Shown here one piece after another: positions 1 through 6,416 of a stretch of DNA of 9,364 nucleotides (position 1 is the first letter of the stretch; every line of letters begins with the position of its first letter). The DNA comes from Dichotomicrobium sp964466965 (GTDB lineage: Bacteria > Pseudomonadota > Alphaproteobacteria > Rhizobiales > Rhodomicrobiaceae). The DNA lies in contig CAYXPZ010000086.1 in NCBI GenBank assembly GCA_964466965.1, positions 1 through 9,364 of the forward strand. Direction: 5' to 3'. The notes beneath the pieces are model-generated. The model had not been told where the DNA came from and made no database searches. It was given only the letters and a program-made list of their open reading frames with translations. The position numbers and the translations under genes are program-made.

Positions 1-1141
1 CGAAGGCTTCGTCGCCTCGCTTCTCCGCCTCCACGTCGCCCTCGTCAAGCAAGCGGATGCCGATATAGCGGATGCGCCCGCCGATCTTCGCCTTCTGCAC
101 GCCCAGATCGGCGAATTGCCGCCCGAATATCGGCAGGCTGACCGGCGTCTTGTCCTTCAGGTCGCACCAGTTGCAGTAGTCCTCGAACAGCGCCAGCGCG
201 GTGACGCTGGACTCCTTCGACTGCTCGACCCGCTCGTCGAAATACATCTCGACATCAGTCCGCTCATAGCTCGACTCCGCCTCGTCCGGCGCGACCAGCG
301 CGGGCAGCGTGCGCTTCGGCGGTGCGGCCACCTCCACCGGCGCGGGCACGCCCGGCGCCTTGTCATCGAAGATCTTCCAGTGGCTGAGCGCGACATAAAA
401 GCCGAGCGCGGATCCGGCCTCGACCAGCACCGAGACCAAGATAATCAGCGCAAGCTGCACATGGTCGGTCCCCACGCCGGAAATATTCGACAGGATTGCC
501 GCCTGCGGGTCGGCTTCGGTGGTGGGCCCAGCGCGGCGGACATCATCCAGCTGTCCGCGCACAGCCATGATGCGCTCGTCCAGCTTGGCGGATTTCTTCG
601 CCGCGGCCAGCTCCGCCTCTAGCGCGTGGAACTCGCGGCAATACTCAATGCTCAGGGGCACGGTTGCGTTGGTGCAGCCGACTGTGGAGTCCCAGCGACG
701 GTGCTGCTTCATCCGGTCGATGTTGCTTTCGACAACGCTGGCGGGCCGGTGCTGCGGCAGTTGTGCCAACTGACCCCGCAGATAATCCATTTCGGCGCGC
801 AGGTCTTTGTAGGCGGCGGCGCTGATGGCGCGTTCGCTCACCGTGTCGGTACGGTTAAGCGCCGCGAAGCCGAGCGAGGAGGTCAGCGAATAGGCCGCGC
901 AGATCGCCAGCAGCACCACGCCGCCCAGCGCCTGCGACCAGTTACGTCCGCGCATCGCCGCTAGAATCAAAAAGGGAATCAATGCTTTGAGCACATCGGA
1001 CGCCGCGCTGGCTGCGCCGTAGATGTGCGCGTCAAACTCGGTCTTTCCCAAGCTGAAACCGAACCGCCAATTCATCGCCGCAGACACCAATAGCAGTGTC
1101 GCTGCAGCGAAAACTCCGAATACCCCAAGAACGTGTCTCAT
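1..1141 (-). CDS. Membrane protein with a P4/D5-primase-like winged-helix tail (partial, C-terminus beyond the left edge)
   Basis: The reading frame is open from an ATG at 1141 to base 1 (380 codons, no stop), so the end is missing. The ATG is preceded by an AGGGGG Shine-Dalgarno about 8 bases away. Hydrophobic segments lie at about residues 4-23, 50-64 (weak), 72-95 and 227-251. Between the last two is a soluble loop (about 97-225), helical and charged, with two cysteines (156 and 168) that could form a disulfide if the loop is periplasmic. After the last segment come a proline/alanine linker (262-285) and a domain at about 312-365 containing FEDYCNWC, PIFGRQFADLGVQ and GRIRYIGIRL. This domain resembles the winged-helix C-terminus of phage P4/poxvirus D5-type primase-helicases, but no helicase domain is present. 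The function is unknown. A link to phage or integrative elements is inferred from the tail alone. I am confident it is coding and moderately confident of the domain reading. Confidence 0.82.
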   Translation of the reverse strand, partial: MRHVLGVFGVFAAATLLLVSAAMNWRFGFSLGKTEFDAHIYGAASAASDVLKALIPFLILAAMRGRNWSQALGGVVLLAICAAYSLTSSLGFAALNRTDTVSERAISAAAYKDLRAEMDYLRGQLAQLPQHRPASVVESNIDRMKQHRRWDSTVGCTNATVPLSIEYCREFHALEAELAAAKKSAKLDERIMAVRGQLDDVRRAGPTTEADPQAAILSNISGVGTDHVQLALIILVSVLVEAGSALGFYVALSHWKIFDDKAPGVPAPVEVAAPPKRTLPALVAPDEAESSYERTDVEMYFDERVEQSKESSVTALALFEDYCNWCDLKDKTPVSLPIFGRQFADLGVQKAKIGGRIRYIGIRLLDEGDVEAEKRGDEAF

Positions 1142-1585
1142 CGAACCATGCCCCCTGTTCGCCGCTGAGTGCGGCCTCAACCTCAAAAGGGGCCTGGCGA
1201 AGGCGTTGCGCGGGCGTACGCGAATCGGTCCGGGCGCGCGCTGGCGCCTGGTCAGAAATCATCAAATGAAACGCAAAACGACTGCCCCGCCGCGAGTGTC
1301 CAGTCACGACGCGCTAGCCTGAAAAGATGTGTTTTCCCGGCGGGGGACGTCAATGTTGCCGCATCTGTCCCCAACTCCGTTTCGCCATGCTATCGGCCGC
1401 CCGCTCGCCGTTCTTTATTGGCCATGCATGTTCGAATCGGCGGACCGGAAAAATGTAAGTGAGTCAGGCCCCCTAACATCAAAGAGTAGCTGATTCGGGC
1501 GCGTCAAGAAAAGACGGTTTTTTCAACCAGATATTGTGCCGCAATCCCCAGAGGTGTGCGCATGTCGTGATAGTGGGCGCCGGGG
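1142..1585. other. 444-base intergenic gap with no convincing gene
   Basis: This gap lies between the start of the left-edge membrane protein and the stop of the coiled-coil protein, both on the minus strand. Frames on either strand encode arginine- and serine-rich sequence without recognisable motifs. A 46-codon plus-strand frame (1353-1493) has a purine-rich stretch upstream but no family resemblance. The part around 1400-1530 is visibly richer in A and T than its surroundings. It holds the candidate promoter for the left gene and three GANTC sites. No clear terminator hairpin with a T-tract was found for the upstream gene. Confidence 0.6.
1478..1507 (-). promoter_or_regulatory. Possible promoter for the left-edge membrane protein
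   Basis: On the minus strand, TTGACG (1507-1502) is followed after 18 bases by TTTGAT (1483-1478). The -35 match is good and the -10 match is weak. The site lies in the A/T-richer part of the gap and would give a leader of about 330 bases before the ATG at 1141. A GATTC site (1492-1496) lies inside the spacer. This is a pattern match only. Confidence 0.25.
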
Positions 1586-3289
1586 CTAGCGGGTTTCGCT
1601 TTCGCGGGCGTGCTTCAGGCGATCGACAAGCGAAGGTGCGGATGTCGTGGGGTCGGCGGCTTCGGCATCGGTATCGTCCGCCGCCCTGTCATTGGGTGAC
1701 TCATGATCTTGTTGCGACACTGTCCGGGCCGCATCCGGGTCCGTCTCCGCGTCTGGCGCAGACTCGTCATCTTGCGGTGACTTTTCGGAGTTTCCGGACC
1801 GGGCAGTCGCGGTCATGAGCTTGCCCGATTTTGGTTCAGCGGTTCGCAACCGATCGTAAAGACTGCCATCGTCTTCGGACGCCGTAGCAGCGCCATCAGT
1901 CTTCTCAGGCGTCTGCGGCGTTTCGGTTTGTGCTTCCGGAGCTGTCGCCTGCGCCTTGGGCGCTGTGTCGGCGGTGTCCTGGCTGCCTTCATACGCTTGT
2001 CCCTCGGCCCCGGCGCGCGCGGAAGCCGAAGGCTGCTCGGCTGGCGCCTGCTCGTCGGCAGGCCGAGGCGCGTTGTCCGGCGCTTCGGTTGCTGTTTCGA
2101 CGGGGCTGGTGGGCTTTTTATGCTTCGGCTCGGTGGCCGCTGGGCCGCCAAGCAGTTCCGCAGCGCTGATCCGGCTGGCTGTGGGAACATCGCCAGCGGT
2201 GGGGGCCGATTGGGCCGGAGCAGGGGCGCTTCCGCGCTCACTGCCTCCGAGTGCTGTGACTTTCGCGATCGCACCGCGGGCAAGGCGTGTGGGCGCGAGC
2301 GCCGCCCGGGAGAGCGATGCGCGGCGCGCTGGCTGCTGTTCCGTCTGCGACGCCGAATCCATGGCATTGCTCAGCGCCGGCGGGCTGCCATCATATTTGC
2401 CGGCGAGGATTGAATCGATCGACCGCATGGCTGCTCCGGCCTCGTCCGGCTTGGCTGCGCCCGGGCGCTCATCTGTGTCCGCCCAGTCCTCGGATTGGCT
2501 GGCGATCGCCCGCTGCTGCTCGCGCTCGGGAAGCGCGTTCGCCGAGGTGACGATCTGGTCGGCGAGTTGCTGTAATTCGGTGCGCAGATGCGTGATCTGG
2601 TTGGTCTCGCGGTCATACGCCACCGACAGGCGCTCGCGCAGCTTCGACAGCTCGACATTCAGCCGGTCGTATTCTGCGCGGTAATCGTGGATGGTCCATT
2701 GGGTTGGCCGCAGCTTGAACCGGCCCGCGTTCTGCGCGCCCGACATTTCCATTGCCTGGCGCAAGCGGCTGATTTCCGCCTGCTGCATCTCTGTAGTGCG
2801 CTGGGCGATCGCCAAGGCCTCCTCGCGGTGCCGGAGCCGATTAACGATGCTGTTGATCTCGCGTTCGCGGACATGAACGAGCTGTTTAGCGTTTTGCGCA
2901 GCATTATTGAGTTCAGGAACCCGTGTCGCGATCGTGCGGCGCAGCACGGATGCCGCGTTGCGTTCAGCCGTCAGCTGGTTACGCAGTTGCGCTGTCTGAT
3001 CGTTCAGGTCCGCAATCGCCATTTCCAGCCGGCTTATTTTCACGAGCTGGCGGGCGGATCTCATTTTCTCCTGAGATAGCGCCGCCTCCAGACGGCGGAT
3101 AATGATGGCGTAGCCGGCGCGGAGTTGATCGCGGTCGGCTTCGGCCTCGGCGATTGACATCGGCATGGTCTGCTCGATCCGCCGGGTCGTCAGTCTCTCA
3201 GCGCGGCGCCAGAAGGCCGGGGCGACAAGCAGCGCAAGCAGTGTCGCAATCAGGAAGCCCAACGCAACCAGCATGATGTAAAGGATCAT
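1586..3289 (-). CDS. Single-pass coiled-coil protein with a long disordered tail, Rhizobiales family of unknown function
   Basis: 567 residues. The N-terminus is one membrane helix (about 3-25), followed by an arginine-rich stretch and the segment FWRRAERLTTRRIEQTMPMS (26-45), which I recognise from a widespread uncharacterised Rhizobiales family. Residues about 46-255 are charged and heptad-like with few prolines, so they should form long coiled coils, with a break near 185-200 (FKLRPTQWTI). From about 265 to the end the sequence is alanine, proline, glutamate and aspartate rich and is predicted disordered. It contains two copies of an SLxDRL(R/K)xA motif, at 476-484 and at the extreme C-terminus (553-561). 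The start at 3289 has GGGGAG about 10 bases upstream. An in-frame ATG at 3274 would cut into the membrane helix and is less likely. The topology suggests an inner-membrane anchor with a large cytoplasmic rod, possibly a scaffold (inference). It follows eipA on the same strand after 155 bases. Confidence 0.9.
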   Translation of the reverse strand: MILYIMLVALGFLIATLLALLVAPAFWRRAERLTTRRIEQTMPMSIAEAEADRDQLRAGYAIIIRRLEAALSQEKMRSARQLVKISRLEMAIADLNDQTAQLRNQLTAERNAASVLRRTIATRVPELNNAAQNAKQLVHVREREINSIVNRLRHREEALAIAQRTTEMQQAEISRLRQAMEMSGAQNAGRFKLRPTQWTIHDYRAEYDRLNVELSKLRERLSVAYDRETNQITHLRTELQQLADQIVTSANALPEREQQRAIASQSEDWADTDERPGAAKPDEAGAAMRSIDSILAGKYDGSPPALSNAMDSASQTEQQPARRASLSRAALAPTRLARGAIAKVTALGGSERGSAPAPAQSAPTAGDVPTASRISAAELLGGPAATEPKHKKPTSPVETATEAPDNAPRPADEQAPAEQPSASARAGAEGQAYEGSQDTADTAPKAQATAPEAQTETPQTPEKTDGAATASEDDGSLYDRLRTAEPKSGKLMTATARSGNSEKSPQDDESAPDAETDPDAARTVSQQDHESPNDRAADDTDAEAADPTTSAPSLVDRLKHARESETR

Positions 3290-3349
3290 GGTCTTGCGGC
3301 TCCCCGATCAGGCATGGCAACTCTCACAACACACAAAATGGCCGGCCCG

Positions 3350-3372
3350 CGATCCGGTTCGATCACGATCCG
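3350..3372. repeat. Short direct repeat CGATCCG x2, 16-base period
   Basis: Two exact CGATCCG copies (3350-3356 and 3366-3372) flank a further CGATC at 3360, within the 155-base gap between the eipA stop and the start of the coiled-coil protein. The arrangement could be a protein-binding site upstream of that gene, but such short repeats arise easily in GC-rich DNA. Confidence 0.25.
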
Positions 3373-3444
3373 CTTGCGCACCTTCTTGCCGGATTATGCC
3401 AATACAGACAAGCAAGCTGTTTGATCAAGCGGGATGCCCCAGCC

Positions 3445-4422
3445 TCAAAACGGGTTCCATGTCGGTCTGCGCGTGTATTTCAGATAGCCGATATTGGCGC
3501 CGAGCCGCAATCCAACCCCGGAGCGGATCGGAGCGAGAACCACATCTCCGTGGCGCTGGAAGGTGATGCCGACCCCGCCGACCAGATAGGCTGAGCCATC
3601 GACACCGCCAAAGCGGTGGTAAAGCTCGGCTGGGTGCTGAAGGTCATAGACCAGGATCATCGTTTTCGAGCCTTCAGCGCCGAAATCATAGCCGACGGAG
3701 GGGCCCTGCCAGAATACTGGATGACGGCCGAGGTGCTTAGTGTGAAGCGTTCCCTCGCCATAGCGCAGCCCGGCCACAAAGGCGCCGCCGGCCTCTTCAC
3801 CGAGGATGTAGCCGTTCGGGTAGCCCTGTCGCGAAAAAGCATACTCAACAACGCGAGCCAACCCTTCGGTTACGTTGCCGAAGAACCGATGACCAGCAGC
3901 GAGTATCTCGCCTGAGGTGTAGTTCTCGTCCTCGTCGAAATGCTCTGGAGGCGGGCCTTCATCACCGTAAAGGCGCTCGTCATTGTAACGCGGATCGCGG
4001 TATCGCGGGTCTGCGAACAGGGGTTCATCATAACGCGGATCATCGTAGCGCGGATCTTCGGATTCCGGATCTGCAAAGAGTGGTTCGTCGTTCCGCGGAT
4101 TGTCGTAGCGCCCCGGCTCGCGCAGGGGCGCTTCCCGGTAGCCTTCGCCGGAGCCGGGCGGCTCATAGGCCTGAGAGCCAGCAGACGGCGGCCGCGGATT
4201 TTGCGGCTGGTAGCCGCGCTCTCCCGCGTCGTCCTCGTTCGGGGCGCCGAACACCTGCTCGTCCGGGCTTGGCGCGTCATCCTCGCCCTGCCATGGCGGC
4301 AGATAGCCTTGGTCTTCCTGGCTCTGCGCCATTTGTATCGGCCCGGCATTCAGCGCCGTCCCAGGTATAAGCAGCGCCAGCGCAAAGGCCAAAATCGTCA
4401 GCGGCTTCGTCCAGCGTGTCAT
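3445..4422 (-). CDS. eipA: EipA-like periplasmic envelope-integrity protein (DUF1134) with a long acidic insert
   Basis: 325 residues. An N-terminal signal peptide (MTRWTKPL, hydrophobic 8-24, likely cleavage after LNA at 26) directs export. Residues about 37-165 are low-complexity, acidic and proline/tyrosine rich, with two 20-residue tandem repeats at 111-150. The conserved DUF1134 domain fills about 168-325, recognisable from GEILAAGHRFFGNVTEGLAR, NGYILGEEAGGAF, GLRYGEG, FWQGPSVGYDFG and the glycine-rich GVGLRLGANIGYLKYT. In Brucella abortus the family member EipA is periplasmic, supports resistance to envelope stress and is activated by CtrA. That protein is, from memory, about 200 residues, so the extra length here is the insert. 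The ATG at 4422 has an AGGAG 10 bases upstream (4433-4437). It lies 129 bases downstream of cysQ on the same strand, with a CtrA-like site in the gap, so it may have its own promoter. No obvious terminator follows. Confidence 0.93.
   Translation of the reverse strand: MTRWTKPLTILAFALALLIPGTALNAGPIQMAQSQEDQGYLPPWQGEDDAPSPDEQVFGAPNEDDAGERGYQPQNPRPPSAGSQAYEPPGSGEGYREAPLREPGRYDNPRNDEPLFADPESEDPRYDDPRYDEPLFADPRYRDPRYNDERLYGDEGPPPEHFDEDENYTSGEILAAGHRFFGNVTEGLARVVEYAFSRQGYPNGYILGEEAGGAFVAGLRYGEGTLHTKHLGRHPVFWQGPSVGYDFGAEGSKTMILVYDLQHPAELYHRFGGVDGSAYLVGGVGITFQRHGDVVLAPIRSGVGLRLGANIGYLKYTRRPTWNPF
3973..4092 (-). repeat. Imperfect 60-base tandem repeat inside eipA (two 20-residue units)
   Basis: Residues 111-130 and 131-150 of the EipA-like protein both follow the pattern xDEPLFADPxxxDPRYxDxR. 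At DNA level the units are 4033-4092 and 3973-4032, diverged mostly at wobble positions. A partial related unit (GRYDNPR, 104-110) comes just before them. This points to an in-frame segmental duplication within the disordered region. Confidence 0.75.
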
Positions 4423-4506
4423 CAGAATTAATCTCCTGTTCCGCCCGTCATGCGCAAAGCTCAGCCGCCTGCGCCCAGCGAATCGCCTCTCTTATTCAAG
4501 GTAAAG

Positions 4507-4521
4507 CTAAACTATGGCTAA
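4507..4521 (-). promoter_or_regulatory. Weak CtrA-like box upstream of eipA (TTAG-N7-TTAG)
   Basis: On the minus strand, TTAGCCATAGTTTAG (4521-4507) has the CtrA half-site spacing (consensus TTAA-N7-TTAA, half-site TTAACCAT), with A to G changes in both halves. It lies 84 bases upstream of the eipA start, and TGAATA, a possible -10, follows after a 17-base spacer from TTAGCC. CtrA activates eipA in Brucella, which raises the prior, but both half-sites are degenerate. Confidence 0.35.
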
Positions 4522-4551
4522 AGCCCGCCATGATTGACGGTCGCATTAGGC

Positions 4552-5379
4552 TCAGGCGCCGCTTGGCGAGCGGCCCCACGCGATAAACCCGGGATTGAGG
4601 TAGCCTGTTTCCACCTTGCCGTAGGTCAGCGGCGCGCCGTCCTCCGTGACGACGATGCCGCCAGCAGTCCGCAGAATGGCGTCTCCGGCTGCGGTGTCCC
4701 ACTCGCGTGTTGGGGCCAGGCGAGGATATACATCCGCTTTGCCTTCGGCGATCCGGCAGAACTTCAGCGAAGAGCCGGCCTGACTTGTCTCGCTCACCTG
4801 ATGTGTTTCGAGAAAGGCCTCCGTCGCCGGGTCCATGTGAGAGCGGCTGGCGATCCCAACCAGATGTCCGGGGGTCGGCGTCCGCGTCTGGAGCGGTTCG
4901 GCGCGCACCGCGCTCAGCGGTTTCACGTCTCCCGTGCCGACCTCGGTCTTCACCACGCGATCTTCCGCCAACGTCACATATATCTCGCCAAGAGCAGGCG
5001 TCAGGATCAGGCCGAAGCGCGGCACGCCGGCGCGCACCACTGCGATGTTCACCGTGAATTCGCCGGTGCCGCTTACGAATTCCTTGGTGCCGTCCAGCGG
5101 ATCGACCAGGAAGAACACATCGCCGGTCTCCGGGACATGGCCAGCGGCCACAGCTTCCTCCGCGATCACAGGGATATCGGGCGCCAGCCGCGCCAGGTCC
5201 GCAAGAATGATCTTCTCTGCGGCTTCGTCCGCATCGGTGACCGGGCTGCGATCACCCTTCTCGCGCACATCGAGCCCGCCTTGATAAATTTCACGAATCA
5301 CCTGTCCGGCGCGCTGCGCGGTCTCGAAAAGTGCCGGCGCCAGTGCGAAACTGTCGAAAGCTGCATTGTTAGTGGGCAT
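4552..5379 (-). CDS. cysQ: 3'(2'),5'-bisphosphate nucleotidase CysQ
   Basis: 275 residues, a normal length for CysQ of the inositol-monophosphatase superfamily. The enzyme removes the 3' phosphate from 3'-phosphoadenosine 5'-phosphate (PAP, a by-product of sulfate assimilation) and related nucleotides, in a Mg2+-dependent and lithium-sensitive reaction, usually in the cytoplasm or at the inner membrane. Visible motifs: SPVTDAD (45-51) with the Thr-Asp pair; IAEEA (72-76) supplying the metal-binding glutamates; FLVDPLDGTKEF (90-101), the superfamily signature with metal-binding D93 and D96; AGSSLKFCRIAEGKADVYPR (201-220) for nucleotide recognition, typical of CysQ rather than SuhB; and REWDTAAGDAIL (225-236) with D228. 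The ATG at 5379 has GGAG 9 bases upstream. It is divergent from chpT and lies upstream of eipA on the same strand, with a 129-base gap. No sulfate-assimilation gene is beside it here. Confidence 0.95.
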   Translation of the reverse strand: MPTNNAAFDSFALAPALFETAQRAGQVIREIYQGGLDVREKGDRSPVTDADEAAEKIILADLARLAPDIPVIAEEAVAAGHVPETGDVFFLVDPLDGTKEFVSGTGEFTVNIAVVRAGVPRFGLILTPALGEIYVTLAEDRVVKTEVGTGDVKPLSAVRAEPLQTRTPTPGHLVGIASRSHMDPATEAFLETHQVSETSQAGSSLKFCRIAEGKADVYPRLAPTREWDTAAGDAILRTAGGIVVTEDGAPLTYGKVETGYLNPGFIAWGRSPSGA

Positions 5380-5559
5380 CGGGGGCGTCTCCGCGCATGG
5401 CCTTATTCAAGTGTGCCACCCGCCTATCAGCTTCTGCCCGCGCCGCCAAGATGCCCGGCCCGCATTGGCGGCGCCCATCGCTTTTTTACCACAACGGCGA
5501 ACCAAAACGGCATCCGCGCAGAAATCTGCGAAGATCGGGGACGAGCTTTGGAAAGGCGC

Positions 5560-5587
5560 TTGGCAGTGGCCGGCAAACGCTTATACC
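5560..5587 (+). promoter_or_regulatory. Candidate promoter for chpT
   Basis: TTGGCA (5560-5565) and TATACC (5582-5587) are separated by 16 bases, a fair match to a sigma-70-type promoter. Transcription would begin near 5594, giving a leader of about 165 bases before the chpT ATG. The -10 lies inside the left arm of the inverted repeat at 5579-5603, so a factor bound there would compete with RNA polymerase. Confidence 0.35.
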
Positions 5588-5603
5588 ACTTAAAGGTGTA
5601 AGC
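5579..5603. repeat. 25-bp inverted repeat, possible operator or RNA hairpin upstream of chpT
   Basis: GCTTATACC (5579-5587) and GGTGTAAGC (5595-5603) are inverted copies matching at 8 of 9 positions, the ninth being a T-G wobble pair in RNA, around the 7-base centre ACTTAAA. There is no T-tract after it on the plus strand, so a terminator is unlikely. Its position over the candidate -10 suits a repressor site better. Confidence 0.55.
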
Positions 5604-5758
5604 GGGGAAGGTAATACGCCGTGTTGGCGAACGCGGCGATGCAGGGTGCCGCACGTGGCTGACAGCAGCGGAGTGTGCCGCGCCGTGCATAGTGACCTGA
5701 TGTTGAAACGGGCCTGCCGAGGGCGACGGCAGCAACGCAGACTTTTCGAGGAGGCGCA

Positions 5759-6403
5759 ATGACGGTGAAGCCGGTTTTGGCCGACATCCAGTTGACGGCA
5801 TTCATGTCGAGCAGGATTTGCCACGACCTGGTAGGTCCCATAGGTGCGATCAGCAACGGCCTGGAGCTGCTAGAGGAAGAAACAGACGCCGACACGCGGG
5901 CCTACGCCCAAGAGGTCATCGTCAACAGCGCGCAGGCCGCTTGGACGCGGCTGGAATTTGCGCGGCTGGCCTTCGGTGCGTCCTCGGGCATGGGCCAGGC
6001 CATCGACCTTGGCCAGGCTGAGCGCATCGCGCGCGGCTATGTCGAAGAGGGCAAACACCGGCTCCAGTGGCATGCGCCGCGGCATCTGCAACTCAACAAG
6101 ACCCATGCCCGACTTCTCATGATCATGATCGCCATCGCCGTTCCGGCATTGCCAGTCGGCGGCGAACTCCATGTGGATGTGGGTGAGACCGGCGCCATGC
6201 CGCGGCTGACGGTGCGTTGTGAAGGACGTAACGCCCGCATCCCCGATAAAGTCGAGGGCATTTTGTCCGGTGACGATCTCAGCGATCTCGATCCGCGGTC
6301 GATCCTGCCATACTATGCCGCGCGCCTGGCCGAAGAGGCCGGTATGGCGATCCAGGTGGTCCAGGATGGCGAGGATGTCGTGTTCTCAACCGAAAATGCG
6401 TGA
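5759..6403 (+). CDS. chpT: ChpT histidine phosphotransferase of the CckA-ChpT-CtrA phosphorelay
   Basis: 214 residues. ChpT takes phosphate from the receiver domain of the hybrid kinase CckA on one histidine and passes it to the response regulators CtrA and CpdR in the cytoplasm, driving the alphaproteobacterial cell cycle. The phosphoacceptor box is SSRICHDLVGPIGAISNGLE (17-36), with His22. It lies in helix 1 of a DHp-like dimerisation hairpin (about 8-76), whose second helix is VIVNSAQAAWTRLEFARLAF (53-72). The rest (about 85-212) is a degenerate ATPase-like domain without the kinase N and G boxes, as expected for ChpT. The ATG at 5759 is preceded by GAGGAGG 4 bases away, one of the strongest ribosome sites in the window. 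Upstream is the gap shared with cysQ, and downstream, 70-79 bases away, is a single-domain response regulator on the same strand. From memory, chpT lies next to eipA and ctrA in Brucella. ctrA is not visible here. Confidence 0.95.
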   Translation: MTVKPVLADIQLTAFMSSRICHDLVGPIGAISNGLELLEEETDADTRAYAQEVIVNSAQAAWTRLEFARLAFGASSGMGQAIDLGQAERIARGYVEEGKHRLQWHAPRHLQLNKTHARLLMIMIAIAVPALPVGGELHVDVGETGAMPRLTVRCEGRNARIPDKVEGILSGDDLSDLDPRSILPYYAARLAEEAGMAIQVVQDGEDVVFSTENA

Positions 6404-6416
6404 TCGCAGCGGGCAT

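Larger units (their letters stand above)
5380..5758. other. 379-base divergent intergenic region between cysQ and chpT
   Basis: I see no credible gene here. Frames on both strands are rich in Arg, Ala and Ser, without motifs. The chpT side contains a promoter-like pair (5560-5587), a 25-bp inverted repeat (5579-5603) and, closer to the gene, a small hairpin CTGCCG-N7-CGGCAG (5714-5732) in the predicted leader. The leader ends with a strong Shine-Dalgarno GAGGAGG (5748-5754). No clear promoter was recognised for cysQ. Confidence 0.6.

Noticed and set aside
1032..1307. Short open frames on both strands across the start of the left-edge gene (1032-1307 minus, 1023-1322 and 1169-1462 plus)
   Set aside because: They overlap the confident start and ribosome site at 1141-1157, and their products have no family resemblance.
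1427..1446. GTTCGAATC, similar to a tRNA T-loop, as a possible tRNA end or attachment site
   Set aside because: The flanking bases do not pair into a T-stem and there is no acceptor or anticodon structure upstream.
1500..1530. AAAAGACGGTTTTTT as a terminator of the coiled-coil gene
   Set aside because: The possible stem is only A-T pairs around a short loop and would not be stable enough. No GC stem precedes a T-tract.
1956..2684. Plus-strand open frame of 242 codons opposite the coiled-coil gene
   Set aside because: The Ser/Ala/Arg-rich product with no structure is an antisense shadow of the alanine- and proline-rich tail.
4534..5601. Long plus-strand open frame of 355 codons opposite cysQ
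   Set aside because: It is longer than cysQ itself but encodes Arg/Ala/His-rich sequence without motifs, whereas the minus strand carries every CysQ signature. It is the mirror of a GC-rich gene.
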